DNA of 64,000 bases from Microbacterium sp. K24 (GCF_004794465.1 NZ_SSDJ01000139.1:62001-126000), one strand, 5' to 3'; counted from the stretch's first letter, positions 33,169 through 42,530 are shown. Numbers and translations: made by a program. Notes: generated by a model from the sequence alone, not told the origin.

Positions 33169-34428
33169 TCACCGAGTGGTGAAGCGTCCGAGCGGGGACA
33201 GTACGACGATCGCGAGCACGAGGACGGATGCCGCGACACCCAGCCCCGCGTACTGGAAGTTCGACAGGACCACCCCCGCGAGGATGGACCCGGCCGCCGC
33301 AGAGAGGCTCATGAGCGAGTCGCTCCGGCCCTGCCGACGCGTGCGGACATCGGGGGCCGACGCCTCGGTGAGCAGGGCCGCACCGGCGACGGTGGCCGCG
33401 CTCCAGCCGAGACCGAGAAGGATGAGCGCCGCGATCACGCCCCATTGCTCGGTCCCGGTGAAGATCGCGAAGGCCAGCGCACCGGCGAGCAGCACCTGGC
33501 CGAGCAACACGACGCGGAGCCTCCCCCAGCGGTCGGCCAGCACGCCGAAGACGGGCGACAGCGCGTACATCCCGCCGACATGGAGGGCGATGGTGATGCC
33601 GACGAGCGCGGAGACGTCGGCGGGAGTGGGCGCCATGCCATGCGCGCCGTGGGCCATGTGCGACAGGTGCACCGGCGTCATGGCCATGACCGACGCCATC
33701 ACGACGTGCGATCCGGCGACGGCGAAGATCGCGTACCGCGCGACCACCGGTCGATCGGCGATGAGGGTGCCGGTGGCTGCGGCCGCCGCCTTCGCCAGAC
33801 GCTGCGCGGCGAGCAGCGGGTCAGGACGCAGAGCGACGAGGTACAGCGCGAGCGCCGCGCACTGCGCGACGAACGAGAAGAGGTACGAACCCGTCTGCGG
33901 CGGCATCCCGACCGCCTGTCCGACGATCTCGCCCGGGCCGAGCAGCAGCGGACCCGCGACGCCGCCGATCGTCGTCGACCAGACGACGATCGAGAGATCC
34001 CGGCCGCGATGCTGCGGAGCGGCGAGATCGGTCGCCGCGAACCGGGACTGCAGGTTGCCGGCATTGCCGGCGCCGATCATCAGGATGCCGGCGAGCAGCA
34101 GCGGGAACACGCGGAGGGAGGCGGCCAGGATCACGACCGCGATGCCCACGAGCGCGAAGAGGTTGCCGAGCGTGAGCGCCCGACGGCGACCGACGCGCGC
34201 CGCCAGCCGAGCGAGCGGGATCGCGCAGACCGCTGCACCGAGAGTGACCGACGCCGTGGCGAGGCCGGAGAGCGCGTCGCTGCCGGAGATGTCCGCGGCG
34301 AGAAGTGCCCCCAGCGAGACCGTGGCTCCGAAGGCGATGCCGCCGAGGACCTGTCCGAACGACAGCACCAGCACCGTGCGCCGCTGAACCGCAGCCTGCT
34401 CAGCCGCCGTCAGGGCGACGACGCTCAT
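33169..34428 (-). CDS. Major facilitator superfamily transporter
   Basis: A 419-residue membrane protein with 12 predicted helices. The MFS motif A copy reads ARLAARVGRRRALTLGN between helices 2 and 3, and the second-half copy GVLADRWGRLRVVLLGQ after helix 8. A histidine-rich loop (HLSHMAHGAHGM) lies between helices 7 and 8, which is uncommon. Start ATG at 34428 overlaps the stop of the FAH-family gene (ATGA), so the two are co-translated. This suggests that the transporter carries a substrate or product connected with that hydrolase. An in-frame extension upstream is not conserved. Confidence 0.86.
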   Translation of the reverse strand: MSVVALTAAEQAAVQRRTVLVLSFGQVLGGIAFGATVSLGALLAADISGSDALSGLATASVTLGAAVCAIPLARLAARVGRRRALTLGNLFALVGIAVVILAASLRVFPLLLAGILMIGAGNAGNLQSRFAATDLAAPQHRGRDLSIVVWSTTIGGVAGPLLLGPGEIVGQAVGMPPQTGSYLFSFVAQCAALALYLVALRPDPLLAAQRLAKAAAAATGTLIADRPVVARYAIFAVAGSHVVMASVMAMTPVHLSHMAHGAHGMAPTPADVSALVGITIALHVGGMYALSPVFGVLADRWGRLRVVLLGQVLLAGALAFAIFTGTEQWGVIAALILLGLGWSAATVAGAALLTEASAPDVRTRRQGRSDSLMSLSAAAGSILAGVVLSNFQYAGLGVAASVLVLAIVVLSPLGRFTTR

Positions 34429-35201
34429 GACGCGGGAGCGGCGTTGCGCGCGGGGTTGCGCAGGATCCCCAGTCCGGAGATCTCGACCTCGACGACGTCG
34501 CCGGCGCCGAACTCGCCGACGCCCGCCGGAGTGCCCGTCATGATGACGTCGCCGGGAAGCAGCGTGAACACGGCGGAGGCGTACTCGATGATCGCGGGGA
34601 CCGAGTGGATCATGTCGGTGAGCGGCGCCTTCTGCCGTACCTCGCCGTTGACCCGGGTCTCGATCGTGGCGGATGCCGGATCGAAGTCGGTCTCGATGAC
34701 CGGTCCCAGCGGGCAGAACGTGTCGAAGCCCTTCGCCCGCGCCCACTGGCCGTCCTTGCGCTGGAGGTCGCGTGCGGTCACGTCGTTGCCGATCGTGTAG
34801 CCGAGCACGTAGTCGAGCGCGTTCTCCGCTCTGACGTTCTTCGCGATCTTCCCGATCACGACGACGAGCTCGCCCTCGTACTCCGTCTGCTCCGAGAGCG
34901 TCGGACGCACGATCGCATCGCCGGGCCCGATCACCGAGGTGTTCGGCTTGAGGAAGAGCAGCGGCTCCTCGGGAGCCACTCCCCCCATCTCGGCGGCGTG
35001 ATCGTGATAGTTCTTGCCCACGCAGACGACCTTCGACCGCGGGATCACGGGTGCGAGCAGCGCAGCATCCGCCAGGGGCACGCGTGCGCCGGTCGTCTCG
35101 TATCCCGTGAACATCGGGTCTCCGGCGAGCACGACGAGGTCGGTCCCGTCGATGATCCCGTACATGATGGCGTCGTCGTGGCTGAACCGGGCGATCTTCA
35201 T
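34425..35201 (-). CDS. Fumarylacetoacetate hydrolase (FAH) family protein
   Basis: A 258-residue protein of the FAH superfamily, whose members hydrolyse or decarboxylate beta-keto acids of aromatic breakdown or oxaloacetate. It shows KVVCVGKNYHDHAAEMG (57-73), LFLKPNTSVIGPGDAI, the metal-binding glutamates in TEYEGELVVVIGK (E-x-E, about 106-118), GYTIGNDVTARDLQ and KGFDTFCPLGPVI; all ligands are intact. The overall pattern fits acylpyruvase or 2-hydroxyhepta-2,4-diene-1,7-dioate isomerase-like proteins. TAGGCT lies 6 bases before the ATG, giving a leaderless mRNA. It is followed by an overlapping MFS transporter gene. Confidence 0.9.
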   Translation of the reverse strand: MKIARFSHDDAIMYGIIDGTDLVVLAGDPMFTGYETTGARVPLADAALLAPVIPRSKVVCVGKNYHDHAAEMGGVAPEEPLLFLKPNTSVIGPGDAIVRPTLSEQTEYEGELVVVIGKIAKNVRAENALDYVLGYTIGNDVTARDLQRKDGQWARAKGFDTFCPLGPVIETDFDPASATIETRVNGEVRQKAPLTDMIHSVPAIIEYASAVFTLLPGDVIMTGTPAGVGEFGAGDVVEVEISGLGILRNPARNAAPAS

Positions 35202-35207
35202 GGTTCC

Positions 35208-35213
35208 AGCCTA
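35208..35213 (-). promoter_or_regulatory. -10 box of the FAH-family gene (leaderless start)
   Basis: Minus-strand TAGGCT ends 6 bases before the ATG at 35201. The inverted-repeat element at 35234 begins just upstream and could affect this promoter. Confidence 0.5.
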
Positions 35214-35233
35214 GCGAGGCCGTCCTTCTTGCC

Positions 35234-35309
35234 GAGACCCCCGACTATCGCCGAAACCCCGGTGGGTTTGCGCCCATAGAGCAAGGTTTCGATGCGAAGG
35301 CGGGGTCTC
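35234..35309. repeat. Inverted-repeat element A, downstream side of the AbiEi-like pseudogene
   Basis: A 76-base element bounded by GAGACCCCC (35234) and GGGGTCTC (ending 35309). Inside it are CCGAAACCCC and an inverted pair CGAAACC (35252-35258) and GGTTTCG (35285-35291). The same words occur in the element at 36337-36417, on the other side of the pseudogene. It lies between the FAH-gene promoter and the pseudogene stop. It could be an intergenic palindromic repeat family or a terminator-like element. Confidence 0.6.
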
Positions 35310-35316
35310 AGAAGCC

Positions 35317-36250
35317 TCAACCAGGCGGGCGAATACCGAACGCCGCCAATCGGGAACCCAGGAGCTCCGGGGTGCGGATGTGAGGGCTCCCCCACCGCAC
35401 GAGGCGCCAACCTGTCATGCCTCGAACATCGTCCTCTCTGCGCTTCTCTTCGAGGACAGCGTCCGATGTCGTCGGCGCTGTGCGCAGCCCGGATTCGAGG
35501 TACTTTCCCTCTCCGTCGAATTCTCCGAAAGCGCGGGAGCGACGGAAGCCGCAGATCGACGTCTCGGAACCCGAGTCTGTCGAGCTGGAGTCGGCTCACG
35601 CTCTCGCCTGGAAGCTGCGCGCGCCCGTCGGCGAACTCCGAAACCCAGCGAGCACGTCGTACGCCCCGCAATCCCGGCGAGCACAGCGAACGCAGCTCTT
35701 CCCTCCATGTCGAATCGGCGTCGGCATCGATTCGGCGCCCTCGCACCGCGACAGTCCGTGCCGAGGCGTCGGCAGCGGAGACCGCTGCCTCGGCGCTGAG
35801 TGTGCGCGCGAGATCGAAGACGGTGCGCACCATGGACGTGCAGCGAAGCCCGTGCCGCCACACGATGTCCTTCTCGGCGATCTCCATATCGTGCCTTCTC
35901 ACGCCGGCTTCCGTACGAGTGTGTCTTCGGCCTTGAGTGACGACGTGGACGAGGTCCGCCGTCCTGCCGAAGAGAGGCAGGTCCCAGAGCACCGCCGCCG
36001 AGGTGTGCGAGAACACCGGTCCATCATCGGCGGCCGCCCGGTTCACTGCGAGCAACCGCAGCATCTGCCGGCCCTCCGGCCAGAGATCATCCCACACTGC
36101 GCCGTCGACGTAGAAGCCGCGATGGACTCGCCGGAGAGAACCGGAGAGGACACGGGTCCGCAGCTCACGGTCGGTGGCTCCCGAGTACAGCAACTCGTCC
36201 CGTGAACGGACGAGGTCGCGAGCTTGTTCGATGGAGATCCGTCGGGGCAT
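35317..36250 (-). pseudogene. AbiEi-like (type IV toxin-antitoxin antitoxin-type) protein gene with a frameshift
   Basis: The N-terminal half (from ATG at 36250) shows a winged-helix AbiEi-type start (SIEQARDLVRSRDELLYSGA, then LRRVHRGFYVDGAVW) and a segment with SHTSAAVLWDLPLFG. The frame then loses sense after LRLPSLPRF. In the next frame the conserved C-terminal nuclease-like part continues as GEFDGEGKYLESG, AVLEEKRREDDVR and WRLVRWGSPHIRTPELLG, ending at 35317. Removing one base from the GGG at 35535-35537 rejoins the halves as LRLPSLRAFGEFDGEG. The total would be about 310 residues. Local GC is lower than in the neighbours. The break may be a true mutation or an error in the sequence. 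No partner toxin gene is adjacent. Confidence 0.75.
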
Positions 36251-36336
36251 CCACCATCATGTGCTCGGCGAGTCTCCCGTGACGACCTTTCCACAGCCCA
36301 AGCCACGGCGGACTCGCCCGTGCAGGAGAGGTCATA

Positions 36337-36417
36337 GCGCCGAAACCCCGGGCTAGCGCCGAAACCCCGCCCTACGTGCGTCTGCAGGACGGGGTTTCGG
36401 CGCGAACGCGGGGTCTC
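36337..36417. repeat. Inverted-repeat element B, upstream side of the AbiEi-like pseudogene
   Basis: Contains GCGCCGAAACCCCG twice in direct orientation (36337-36350 and 36356-36369) and its perfect inverse CGGGGTTTCGGCGC at 36390-36403 (14-bp stem, 20-base spacer), then GGGGTCTC at 36410-36417. The words GAGACCCC and CCGAAACCCC are shared with element A. It lies between the pseudogene start and the ilvE stop and may also terminate ilvE. Confidence 0.65.
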
Positions 36418-36437
36418 GGCGGAAACGAACCCCGGGC

Positions 36438-37538
36438 TCAGGCGTCGAGGCGCAACAGCCAGCCGTGCCGGTCCTCGCGGCGGCCGTACTGGATGTCGGT
36501 GAGCTCCTCGCGCAGCGACAGCGCCAGCTCGCCCAGCGGCTGCGGCTCGTCGAAGCCCTCGCCGACCAGGGCGCCGATCGGGGTCACGACGGCGGCCGTG
36601 CCGCACGCGAACACCTCCACGATGTCGCCGGAAGCCACGCCCTCGCGCCACTCGTCGATCGAGATCGGCCGCTTCTCGACCGTGTAGCCGCGGTCTTCTG
36701 CGAGCTGCAGCAGCGAGTCGCGCGTGATGCCCTCGAGGATGCTGTCGGACTCCGGCGTGACGACGCGTCCGTCCTTGAAGACGAAGACGATGTTCATGCC
36801 GCCGAGCTCCTCGACGTTGCGCTCCTCGTTGAGGAACACGACCTGGTCGCAGCCCTTCGCGCTGGCCTCGCTCTGCGCAAGCAGGCTCGACGCGTAGTTG
36901 CCGCCGGTCTTGGCCTTGCCCGTGCCGCCGCGACCCGCGCGTGCGTAGTACTCGGAGAGCCAGATGCGCACCGGCTTCACACCCCCGGAGAAGTACGCGC
37001 CGGCCGGGCTCGCGATCACGTAGTAGGCGACCTTCTGCGCCGCACGGACGCCGAGGAAGGCCTCCTTGGCGAACATGAACGGCCGCAGGTAGAGGCTCTG
37101 GTCGGCGCCGGACGGCACCCAGTGCCCGTCGACGGCGACGAGCTCGCGCAGCGACTGGATGAAGTACTCGGTGGGCAACTCCGGCAGCGCGAGGCGCCGG
37201 GCGCTGGCCTGCATCCGCGCCGCGTTGCGGTCGGGACGGAAGGTGTGGATCGAGCCGTCCTCGTGACGGTAGGCCTTGATGCCCTCGAAGATCTCCTGCG
37301 CGTAGTGCAGGACGGATGCCGCGGGGTCGAGGGCGATCGGACCGTAGGGCTGCACGCGCGGGCGGTGCCAGCCGCCCTTGGCGGACCAGCAGATGTCGAC
37401 CATGTGGTCGGTGAAGGCGACGCCGAACCCGGGGTTCTCGTGCACCTCCGCGACCTGCGCGCGTGTCGCTGCCGCGAGGTTCTTCATCACCGTGAACGTC
37501 AGCGGAGTCACAGTCGCGGTCTCGTCGATGGTCGTCAT
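36438..37538 (-). CDS. ilvE: Branched-chain amino acid aminotransferase
   Basis: PLP enzyme of fold type IV that makes valine, isoleucine and leucine from their 2-oxo acids. The 366-residue length fits the actinobacterial type. Landmarks are YAQEIFEGIKAYRHEDG (80-96), the PLP lysine in GKAKTGGNYASSLLAQ, NEERNVEELGGMNIVFV and TRDSLLQLAEDRGYTVE. The start at 37538 (MTTIDETATV) is preferred because AGGA abuts the earlier in-frame ATG at 37550 too closely to serve it. The gene follows leuB by 62 bases on the same strand; a TAGGCT box at 37585-37590 may also start transcription in the gap. Confidence 0.95.
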   Translation of the reverse strand: MTTIDETATVTPLTFTVMKNLAAATRAQVAEVHENPGFGVAFTDHMVDICWSAKGGWHRPRVQPYGPIALDPAASVLHYAQEIFEGIKAYRHEDGSIHTFRPDRNAARMQASARRLALPELPTEYFIQSLRELVAVDGHWVPSGADQSLYLRPFMFAKEAFLGVRAAQKVAYYVIASPAGAYFSGGVKPVRIWLSEYYARAGRGGTGKAKTGGNYASSLLAQSEASAKGCDQVVFLNEERNVEELGGMNIVFVFKDGRVVTPESDSILEGITRDSLLQLAEDRGYTVEKRPISIDEWREGVASGDIVEVFACGTAAVVTPIGALVGEGFDEPQPLGELALSLREELTDIQYGRREDRHGWLLRLDA

Positions 37539-37600
37539 CTCATCATCCATTCCTCGTGGGGTGGGCGCATCGTCGCGCCCTCTCAGCCTACGCCCGCAGG

Positions 37601-38644
37601 TCAGAGGCGGGCAGTGATCGCGGAGCCGATCTCCGCGGTGGTGCGTGCCGCGCTGCGGGCGGCGATGTCGGCCTCGACCGCGGCGCTGACGCGGGCGGAC
37701 TCCTCGGCGAGACCGAGGTGGTCGAGCAGCAGCGCGATCGACAGGATCGCCGCGGTCGGATCGGCCTTCTGCTGCCCGGCGATGTCGGGAGCAGAGCCGT
37801 GCACCGGCTCGAACATCGAGGGGAACGCGCCGTCGGGGTTGATGTTCCCGGACGCCGCCAGGCCGATGCCGCCGGTGACGGCCCCCGCCAGGTCGGTGAG
37901 GATGTCGCCGAAGAGGTTGTCGGTGACGATCACGTCGAAGCGCGAGGGATCGGTCACCAGGAAGATCGTGGCGGCGTCGACGTGCAGGTAGTCGACCGCG
38001 ACGTCGGGGTGGCTCGCGGCGACCTCGTTCACGATGCGCTGCCAGATCGCGCCGGCGTGGACGAGCACGTTGGTCTTGTGCACGAGGGTGACCTTCTTGC
38101 CACGGCGCTCGGCGAGATCGAAGGCGTAGCGCACGACGCGCTCGACGCCGAAGGCCGTGTTGACGGACGTCTCGTTGGCGACCTCCTGCGGGGTGCCCTT
38201 GCGGATCGCTCCCCCGTTGCCGACGTACGGTCCCTCGGTCCCCTCCCGGACCACGACGAAGTCGATCTCGCCGGGTGCGGCGAGCGGGCCCGGAGCGCCG
38301 GCGAAGAGCTTCGAGGGACGCAGGTTGACGTAGTGGTCCAGAGTGAAGCGGAGCTTGAGGAGGAGGCCGCGCTCGATGTTCGCGTCCTTGAGGCGGGGGT
38401 CACCCGGCGTTCCGCCGACCGCACCGAGGAGGATGGCGTCGTGCGCCGCGATCGCGGCGAGATCGTCATCGGTGAGGGTGTCGCCCGTCTCGAGGTAGCG
38501 GGCCGCTCCCAGTGAGAAGCGCGTCTTCTCGAAGACGACGCCGCTGTCGGCGGTGACCGCCTCGAGGACCTTCTCGGCCTCGGCGATGACCTCGGGACCG
38601 ATGCCGTCACCGGGGATGACGGCCAGCTTCACGACACGCGACAT
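37601..38644 (-). CDS. leuB: 3-isopropylmalate dehydrogenase
   Basis: NAD-dependent oxidative decarboxylation of 3-isopropylmalate to 2-oxoisocaproate in leucine synthesis. The 347-residue protein opens with [18 protein letters not shown], shows the adenosine-binding loop and the substrate arginines around [29 protein letters not shown], and the metal aspartates in [16 protein letters not shown], ending in the NAD site [13 protein letters not shown]. The length and motifs fit the actinobacterial LeuB type 2. It precedes ilvE. An ACCGGCC...GGCCGGT inverted repeat lies about 25-60 bases upstream in the gap to the exporter gene. Confidence 0.96.
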   Translation of the reverse strand: MSRVVKLAVIPGDGIGPEVIAEAEKVLEAVTADSGVVFEKTRFSLGAARYLETGDTLTDDDLAAIAAHDAILLGAVGGTPGDPRLKDANIERGLLLKLRFTLDHYVNLRPSKLFAGAPGPLAAPGEIDFVVVREGTEGPYVGNGGAIRKGTPQEVANETSVNTAFGVERVVRYAFDLAERRGKKVTLVHKTNVLVHAGAIWQRIVNEVAASHPDVAVDYLHVDAATIFLVTDPSRFDVIVTDNLFGDILTDLAGAVTGGIGLAASGNINPDGAFPSMFEPVHGSAPDIAGQQKADPTAAILSIALLLDHLGLAEESARVSAAVEADIAARSAARTTAEIGSAITARL

Positions 38645-38717
38645 GACACTCCTTGCACGGGATGAACCGGCCGTGCTCGTTCGCTCATCGAGCGGGCCGG
38701 TCCATCCAGCGTACTGG

Positions 38718-40253
38718 TCAGTGCGAGGGTGCCTTGCGCAGTGTGACGGCGGCGATCAGGCCCGCCGCGACGACGAGTCCGGCGCCGATGAGCGACGTCA
38801 CCATCACACCCGACCCGAACGCCGAGGATGCGGCATCCCAGAGCGCGTCGCCCAGCTTCGCGGGCAGCTCCCGCGCCGCCGTATACGCGCCGGCGAGCGT
38901 CTCCCGTGCGGCGTGCGCCGCATCGGCGGGCAGACCCTCGGGAAGCGCGAGCGCTCCGCGGTAGAAGGCGGTGATGATGCCGCCGAGGACAGCCGTGCCG
39001 AGCACCGCGCCGAGCTCGTACGCCGTCTCCGACACGGCGCTCGCGGCTCCGGCCTTCTCCGCCGGCGCGCTCGACAGGATCAGCTCGTTCGAGATCGTCT
39101 CCGCGGCGCCGATGCCGATGCCGAGCACCACGAACGCGATGATCAGCGGTGCGACCCCGTGCTCGTGCGTGGTGAACGCGACGATCAGGTAACCGGCCAC
39201 CGAGAACACCAGGGCGCTCGGCACGAGCACGTGCGGAGGAACCCGACGGGAGATCGGCACGACCGTGAGCCCGGCGACGATCATCGCCGCCATACCCGGG
39301 ACCAGCGCCACGCCGGCGAGCATCGGCGACAGTCCGAGCACGAGCTGCAGGTGCTGCGAGACGAAGTAGAGGAATCCGACCAGGGCCACCACGCTGAGCA
39401 GGTTGACGAGGATCGCCCCGGAGAACGACCCGCGCCGGAACAGCGCCATGTCGAGCATGGGGATCGCCGAACGGTTCTGCCTGCGGACGAACAGCACGCC
39501 CATCACGATGCCGACGAGCGCCCAACCGCCTGCCATCAGCGACGGACCGTCGACGGCGAGCGACTTGATCGCATAGACGACCGGGATCATCGCGGCCATG
39601 GAGAGCACGATGCTGACCGGGTCGATCCGGCCCGGGTTCGGGTCGCGGCTCTCCGGCACCAGGAGCGGGGCGCACACCAGCAGCGGGATGAGCACGGGCA
39701 CCGCGATCAGGAAGACCGATCCCCACGCGAAGTGCTCGAGGAGGAAGCCGCCGACGATCGGCCCGAGCGCAGACCCTGCCGAGAATGCCGAGGCCCAGAC
39801 CGCGATCGCCATCCGACGCTGGTCGCGGTTCTGGAAGATGGAGCGCAGGAGCGACAACGTCGACGGCATCAGCATCGCGCCGAAGAAGCCGAGCAGCGCA
39901 CGCGCGGCGATCAGCAGACCCGCGGTCGGTGCGAAGGCCGCCAGAGCGGAGACCGCGGCGAACCCGATGGCGCCGATCAACAGCATGCGACGGCGACCGA
40001 AACGGTCGCCGAGGGTGCCCATCGTGACCAGGAGGCCGGCGAGCACGAGAGGGTACACATCGATGATCCACAGCTGTTCTGCGCCCGTGGGCGCGAGCGC
40101 GATGGAGATCTCGGGGAGCGCGAAGCTCAGCACCGTGTTGTCCACCGAGACGAGCAGCACCGGCAGCATGAGGACGACGAGCGCCGCCCAGCCTCGGGCC
40201 CCGACACGGGGAGCATCCGTCTCTGTCGTCGGGATCGACGCAGTACGAATCAT
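38718..40253 (-). CDS. 14-helix MFS multidrug-type exporter (DHA2 family)
   Basis: A 511-residue membrane protein with about 14 helices, of the QacA/EmrB drug:H+ antiporter-2 type. Motif D1-like [19 protein letters not shown] appears in helix 1, motif A as [16 protein letters not shown] (about 80-95), and motif C in helix 5 as [19 protein letters not shown]. The last loop carries a 40-residue polar stretch before the final helix. It is divergent from a TetR-type regulator gene, with a 30-base near-palindrome filling the gap, so it is very likely repressed by that regulator and induced by a compound it exports. Confidence 0.9.
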   Translation of the reverse strand: MIRTASIPTTETDAPRVGARGWAALVVLMLPVLLVSVDNTVLSFALPEISIALAPTGAEQLWIIDVYPLVLAGLLVTMGTLGDRFGRRRMLLIGAIGFAAVSALAAFAPTAGLLIAARALLGFFGAMLMPSTLSLLRSIFQNRDQRRMAIAVWASAFSAGSALGPIVGGFLLEHFAWGSVFLIAVPVLIPLLVCAPLLVPESRDPNPGRIDPVSIVLSMAAMIPVVYAIKSLAVDGPSLMAGGWALVGIVMGVLFVRRQNRSAIPMLDMALFRRGSFSGAILVNLLSVVALVGFLYFVSQHLQLVLGLSPMLAGVALVPGMAAMIVAGLTVVPISRRVPPHVLVPSALVFSVAGYLIVAFTTHEHGVAPLIIAFVVLGIGIGAAETISNELILSSAPAEKAGAASAVSETAYELGAVLGTAVLGGIITAFYRGALALPEGLPADAAHAARETLAGAYTAARELPAKLGDALWDAASSAFGSGVMVTSLIGAGLVVAAGLIAAVTLRKAPSH

Positions 40254-40282
40254 GGAACACCTCTCAGGATCACGACGGCATC

Positions 40283-40312
40283 GTTACTGAACCGTCCAGA
40301 TGGTATAGTAAC
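40283..40312. promoter_or_regulatory. TetR-type operator between exporter and regulator genes
   Basis: A 30-base near-palindrome with 12 of 15 matching pairs: outer arms GTTACT and AGTAAC, inner ACC and GGT. It contains TATAGT (40304-40309), which ends 7 bases before the regulator ATG, giving a leaderless mRNA. Bound repressor would block both genes. Confidence 0.7.
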
Positions 40313-40316
40313 AGAC

Positions 40317-40859
40317 ATGCCCCGTCCTCCCCTCGCCCGTGAGAAGGTGCTCGACGCCTTCGAGTCGATCGTCATCGCCGACGGCGAACGAGCCGCGACA
40401 CTCGACGCGACCGCCAAGGCCGCCGGCGTCTCCAAAGGCGGACTGCTCTACCACTTCGGCTCGAAGGAAGAGCTCGCCGCCGGACTGCTCGAGCGCCTGG
40501 ACACCCTCACGACGGCTGATCTCGCGGTCATGGCCGCCGCCGACGAAGGTCCGGTCGCGTACTACATCCGCACCTCGGTGATGGAAGACGAGGCGCTCGA
40601 CCGCGCACTGATCGCCGCCACGCGGCTCGCGCAGGGCGGCTCGATCGCCGCGGCCGAAGGCCTCCGCAACAACCGCCGGCGCTGGGAGGACGCGATCCGT
40701 CCGCATGTGCGCGATCGGACGAGCCTCGATCTCGTGATGCTGCTCAGCGACGGCCTCTACTTCAACAACTCGCTCGACGTGCACGGGCCCGAACGGCTCG
40801 TCCCCCATGACGAGGAGCTCTCCGCTCTCATCGCCCTCGTCCTGAAGTCGACCACCTGA
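40317..40859 (+). CDS. TetR-family transcriptional regulator
   Basis: A 180-residue repressor. The helix-turn-helix covers about residues 9-52 (KVLDAFESIVIADGE, TLDATAKAAGVSKGGLLYHF, GSKEELAAGLLERLD); the remaining helices form the ligand-binding and dimer part (ALDRALIAATRLAQGG, LMLLSDGLYFNNS-like C-terminal segment). The DNA-binding part is intact. Its start overlaps the end of an operator it probably binds, and the only divergent partner is the DHA2 exporter. A strong terminator follows. Confidence 0.92.
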   Translation: MPRPPLAREKVLDAFESIVIADGERAATLDATAKAAGVSKGGLLYHFGSKEELAAGLLERLDTLTTADLAVMAAADEGPVAYYIRTSVMEDEALDRALIAATRLAQGGSIAAAEGLRNNRRRWEDAIRPHVRDRTSLDLVMLLSDGLYFNNSLDVHGPERLVPHDEELSALIALVLKSTT

Positions 40860-40877
40860 CCGGGCATCACGCAACGG

Positions 40878-40915
40878 GAAGAGGGCGGGGAGGCCTGCGC
40901 CTCCCCGCCCTCTTC
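40878..40915. terminator. Strong bidirectional terminator
   Basis: Perfect 16-bp stem, GAAGAGGGCGGGGAGG (40878-40893) with CCTCCCCGCCCTCTTC (40900-40915), six-base loop. It separates the TetR gene from the convergent serA gene. Confidence 0.85.
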
Positions 40916-40925
40916 ACGTTCTCCG

Positions 40926-42530
40926 TCAGATCTCGGTGATCTCGATCTGGCGGAACAGGTCGGCGTCGATGGCGGAGCTGACTTCCTCCAGCAGCGCCTC
41001 CGACACGGGCGAGTCGAGGGTCAGCACGCTGAGCGCCTGTGCGCCCGCGGCCTGACGGGCGATCTGCATGCCCGCGATGTTGACTCCCGCGTCGCCGAAC
41101 TTCTGACCGTAGACCGCGACGATGCCGGGGCGGTCGGTGTAGAGCATCACGACGTGGTTCTTCTCGATCGGCAGTTCGAGCGCGTGGTCGTTGATGCCGA
41201 CGAGCTTCTCGGACTGCTTCGGGCCGGTGAGCGTGCCCGACACCGAGAGCTGAGAGCCATCGGACAGCGCACCGGTGAGGGTGATCACGTTGCGGTACTC
41301 GTCGCTCACGTCATCCTTCAGAAGGCGGACGGCGATGCCCCGCTGCTCGGCCAGCAGCGGCGCGTTCACGTATGACACGGTCTCGCTGACGATGTTGGTG
41401 AAGACGCCCTTGAGGGCCGCGAGCTTGAGCACGCTGACGTCGTAGTCGTTCAGCTCGCCGTGCACCTCGACGTCGAGGCTGGTGAGCGGCGACGTCGCGA
41501 GGGCCGCGAAGATCTGGCCGAGCTTCTCGACCAGCGAGATCCCAGGGCGCACGTACGGGTCGATGACGCCGCCGGCGACGTTGACGGCATCGGGGACGAG
41601 GTCGCCACCGAGAGCCAGACGCACGGACCGCGCGACCGAGACGCCGGCCTTCTCCTGTGCCTCTTCCGTGCTCGCACCGAGGTGCGGCGTGACGACGACG
41701 TTCGGCAGATCGAGCAGAGGGCGCGCGGTGCCGCCTTCGGCCGGGGGCTCGGAGGTGAACACGTCGAGACCTGCACCGGCGATCTCCCCGGCGACGAGGG
41801 CTGCGTGCAGCGCCTCTTCGTCGATCAGTCCGCCGCGCGCGACGTTGACGACGAAAGCGGTCGGCTTCATCGCCTTGAACTGCTCTGCGCCGATCATGCC
41901 GGTCGTCTCCGGCGTCTTCGGCATGTGGATCGTGAGGAAGTCGGCCTCGGCGACGAGCTCGTCGAGAGACAGCAGCTGCACGCCGAGCTGCTGTGCGCGG
42001 GCGGAGGTGACGTAGGGGTCGTAGGCGACGACGCGCATGTCGAAGGCGGCGAGGCGGGCGGCCACGAGGGCGCCGATGCGCCCGAGCCCCACGATGCCGA
42101 CGGTCTTCTCGAACAGCTCGGCTCCGGTGAAGGAGCTGCGCTTCCACTGTCCGGCGGAGAGCGATGCATGGGCGGCGGGAATGCGACGGGCGAGGCTGAG
42201 GATGTGTCCGACCGTGAGCTCGGCCGCGGAGACGATGTTCGAGGTCGGCGCGTTGACGACCATGACACCCGCCGAGGTCGCCGCCTTGATGTCGACGTTG
42301 TCGAGTCCGACGCCCGCGCGGGCGACGACCTTGAGCTTCGGGGCGTGCGCCAGGGCCTCCTCGTCGATGCGGGTCGCCGAGCGGATCAGCACCGCGTCGG
42401 CCTCAGCCAGCGAAGCGAACAGCGCTTCCCGGTCGGTGCCGTCGACGTCACGGACGTCGAAGTCGGGGCCCAGGGCCTCGATCGTGGCGGGAGAGAGCAC
42501 TTCGGCGATGAGCACAACGGGCTTCGGCAC
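40926..42530 (-). CDS. serA: D-3-phosphoglycerate dehydrogenase
   Basis: First enzyme of serine synthesis, oxidising 3-phosphoglycerate with NAD. The 534-residue protein is the long actinobacterial form: substrate domain, NAD-binding domain with GIVGLGRIGALVAARL (about 149-164), catalytic ARGGLIDEEAL and the histidine in TPHLGASTEEAQEKA (about 283-297), then an allosteric-substrate-binding domain and a C-terminal ACT domain (NHVVMLYTDRPGIVAVYGQ) that mediates serine feedback in this family. The GTG start has AAGGA seven bases upstream and directly precedes PKPVVLIAEVLS. It stands alone and is followed by the terminator at 40878. Confidence 0.97.
   Translation of the reverse strand: MPKPVVLIAEVLSPATIEALGPDFDVRDVDGTDREALFASLAEADAVLIRSATRIDEEALAHAPKLKVVARAGVGLDNVDIKAATSAGVMVVNAPTSNIVSAAELTVGHILSLARRIPAAHASLSAGQWKRSSFTGAELFEKTVGIVGLGRIGALVAARLAAFDMRVVAYDPYVTSARAQQLGVQLLSLDELVAEADFLTIHMPKTPETTGMIGAEQFKAMKPTAFVVNVARGGLIDEEALHAALVAGEIAGAGLDVFTSEPPAEGGTARPLLDLPNVVVTPHLGASTEEAQEKAGVSVARSVRLALGGDLVPDAVNVAGGVIDPYVRPGISLVEKLGQIFAALATSPLTSLDVEVHGELNDYDVSVLKLAALKGVFTNIVSETVSYVNAPLLAEQRGIAVRLLKDDVSDEYRNVITLTGALSDGSQLSVSGTLTGPKQSEKLVGINDHALELPIEKNHVVMLYTDRPGIVAVYGQKFGDAGVNIAGMQIARQAAGAQALSVLTLDSPVSEALLEEVSSAIDADLFRQIEITEI

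Noticed and set aside
38645..38717. A leader peptide before leuB
   Set aside because: A short frame in phase with a hairpin has no run of leucine codons; the hairpin has no U-run.
38553..40859. A 768-codon frame that ends as the TetR gene
   Set aside because: Only the last 180 codons, from the ATG at 40317, encode the TetR regulator; the part before it is antisense to leuB and the exporter.
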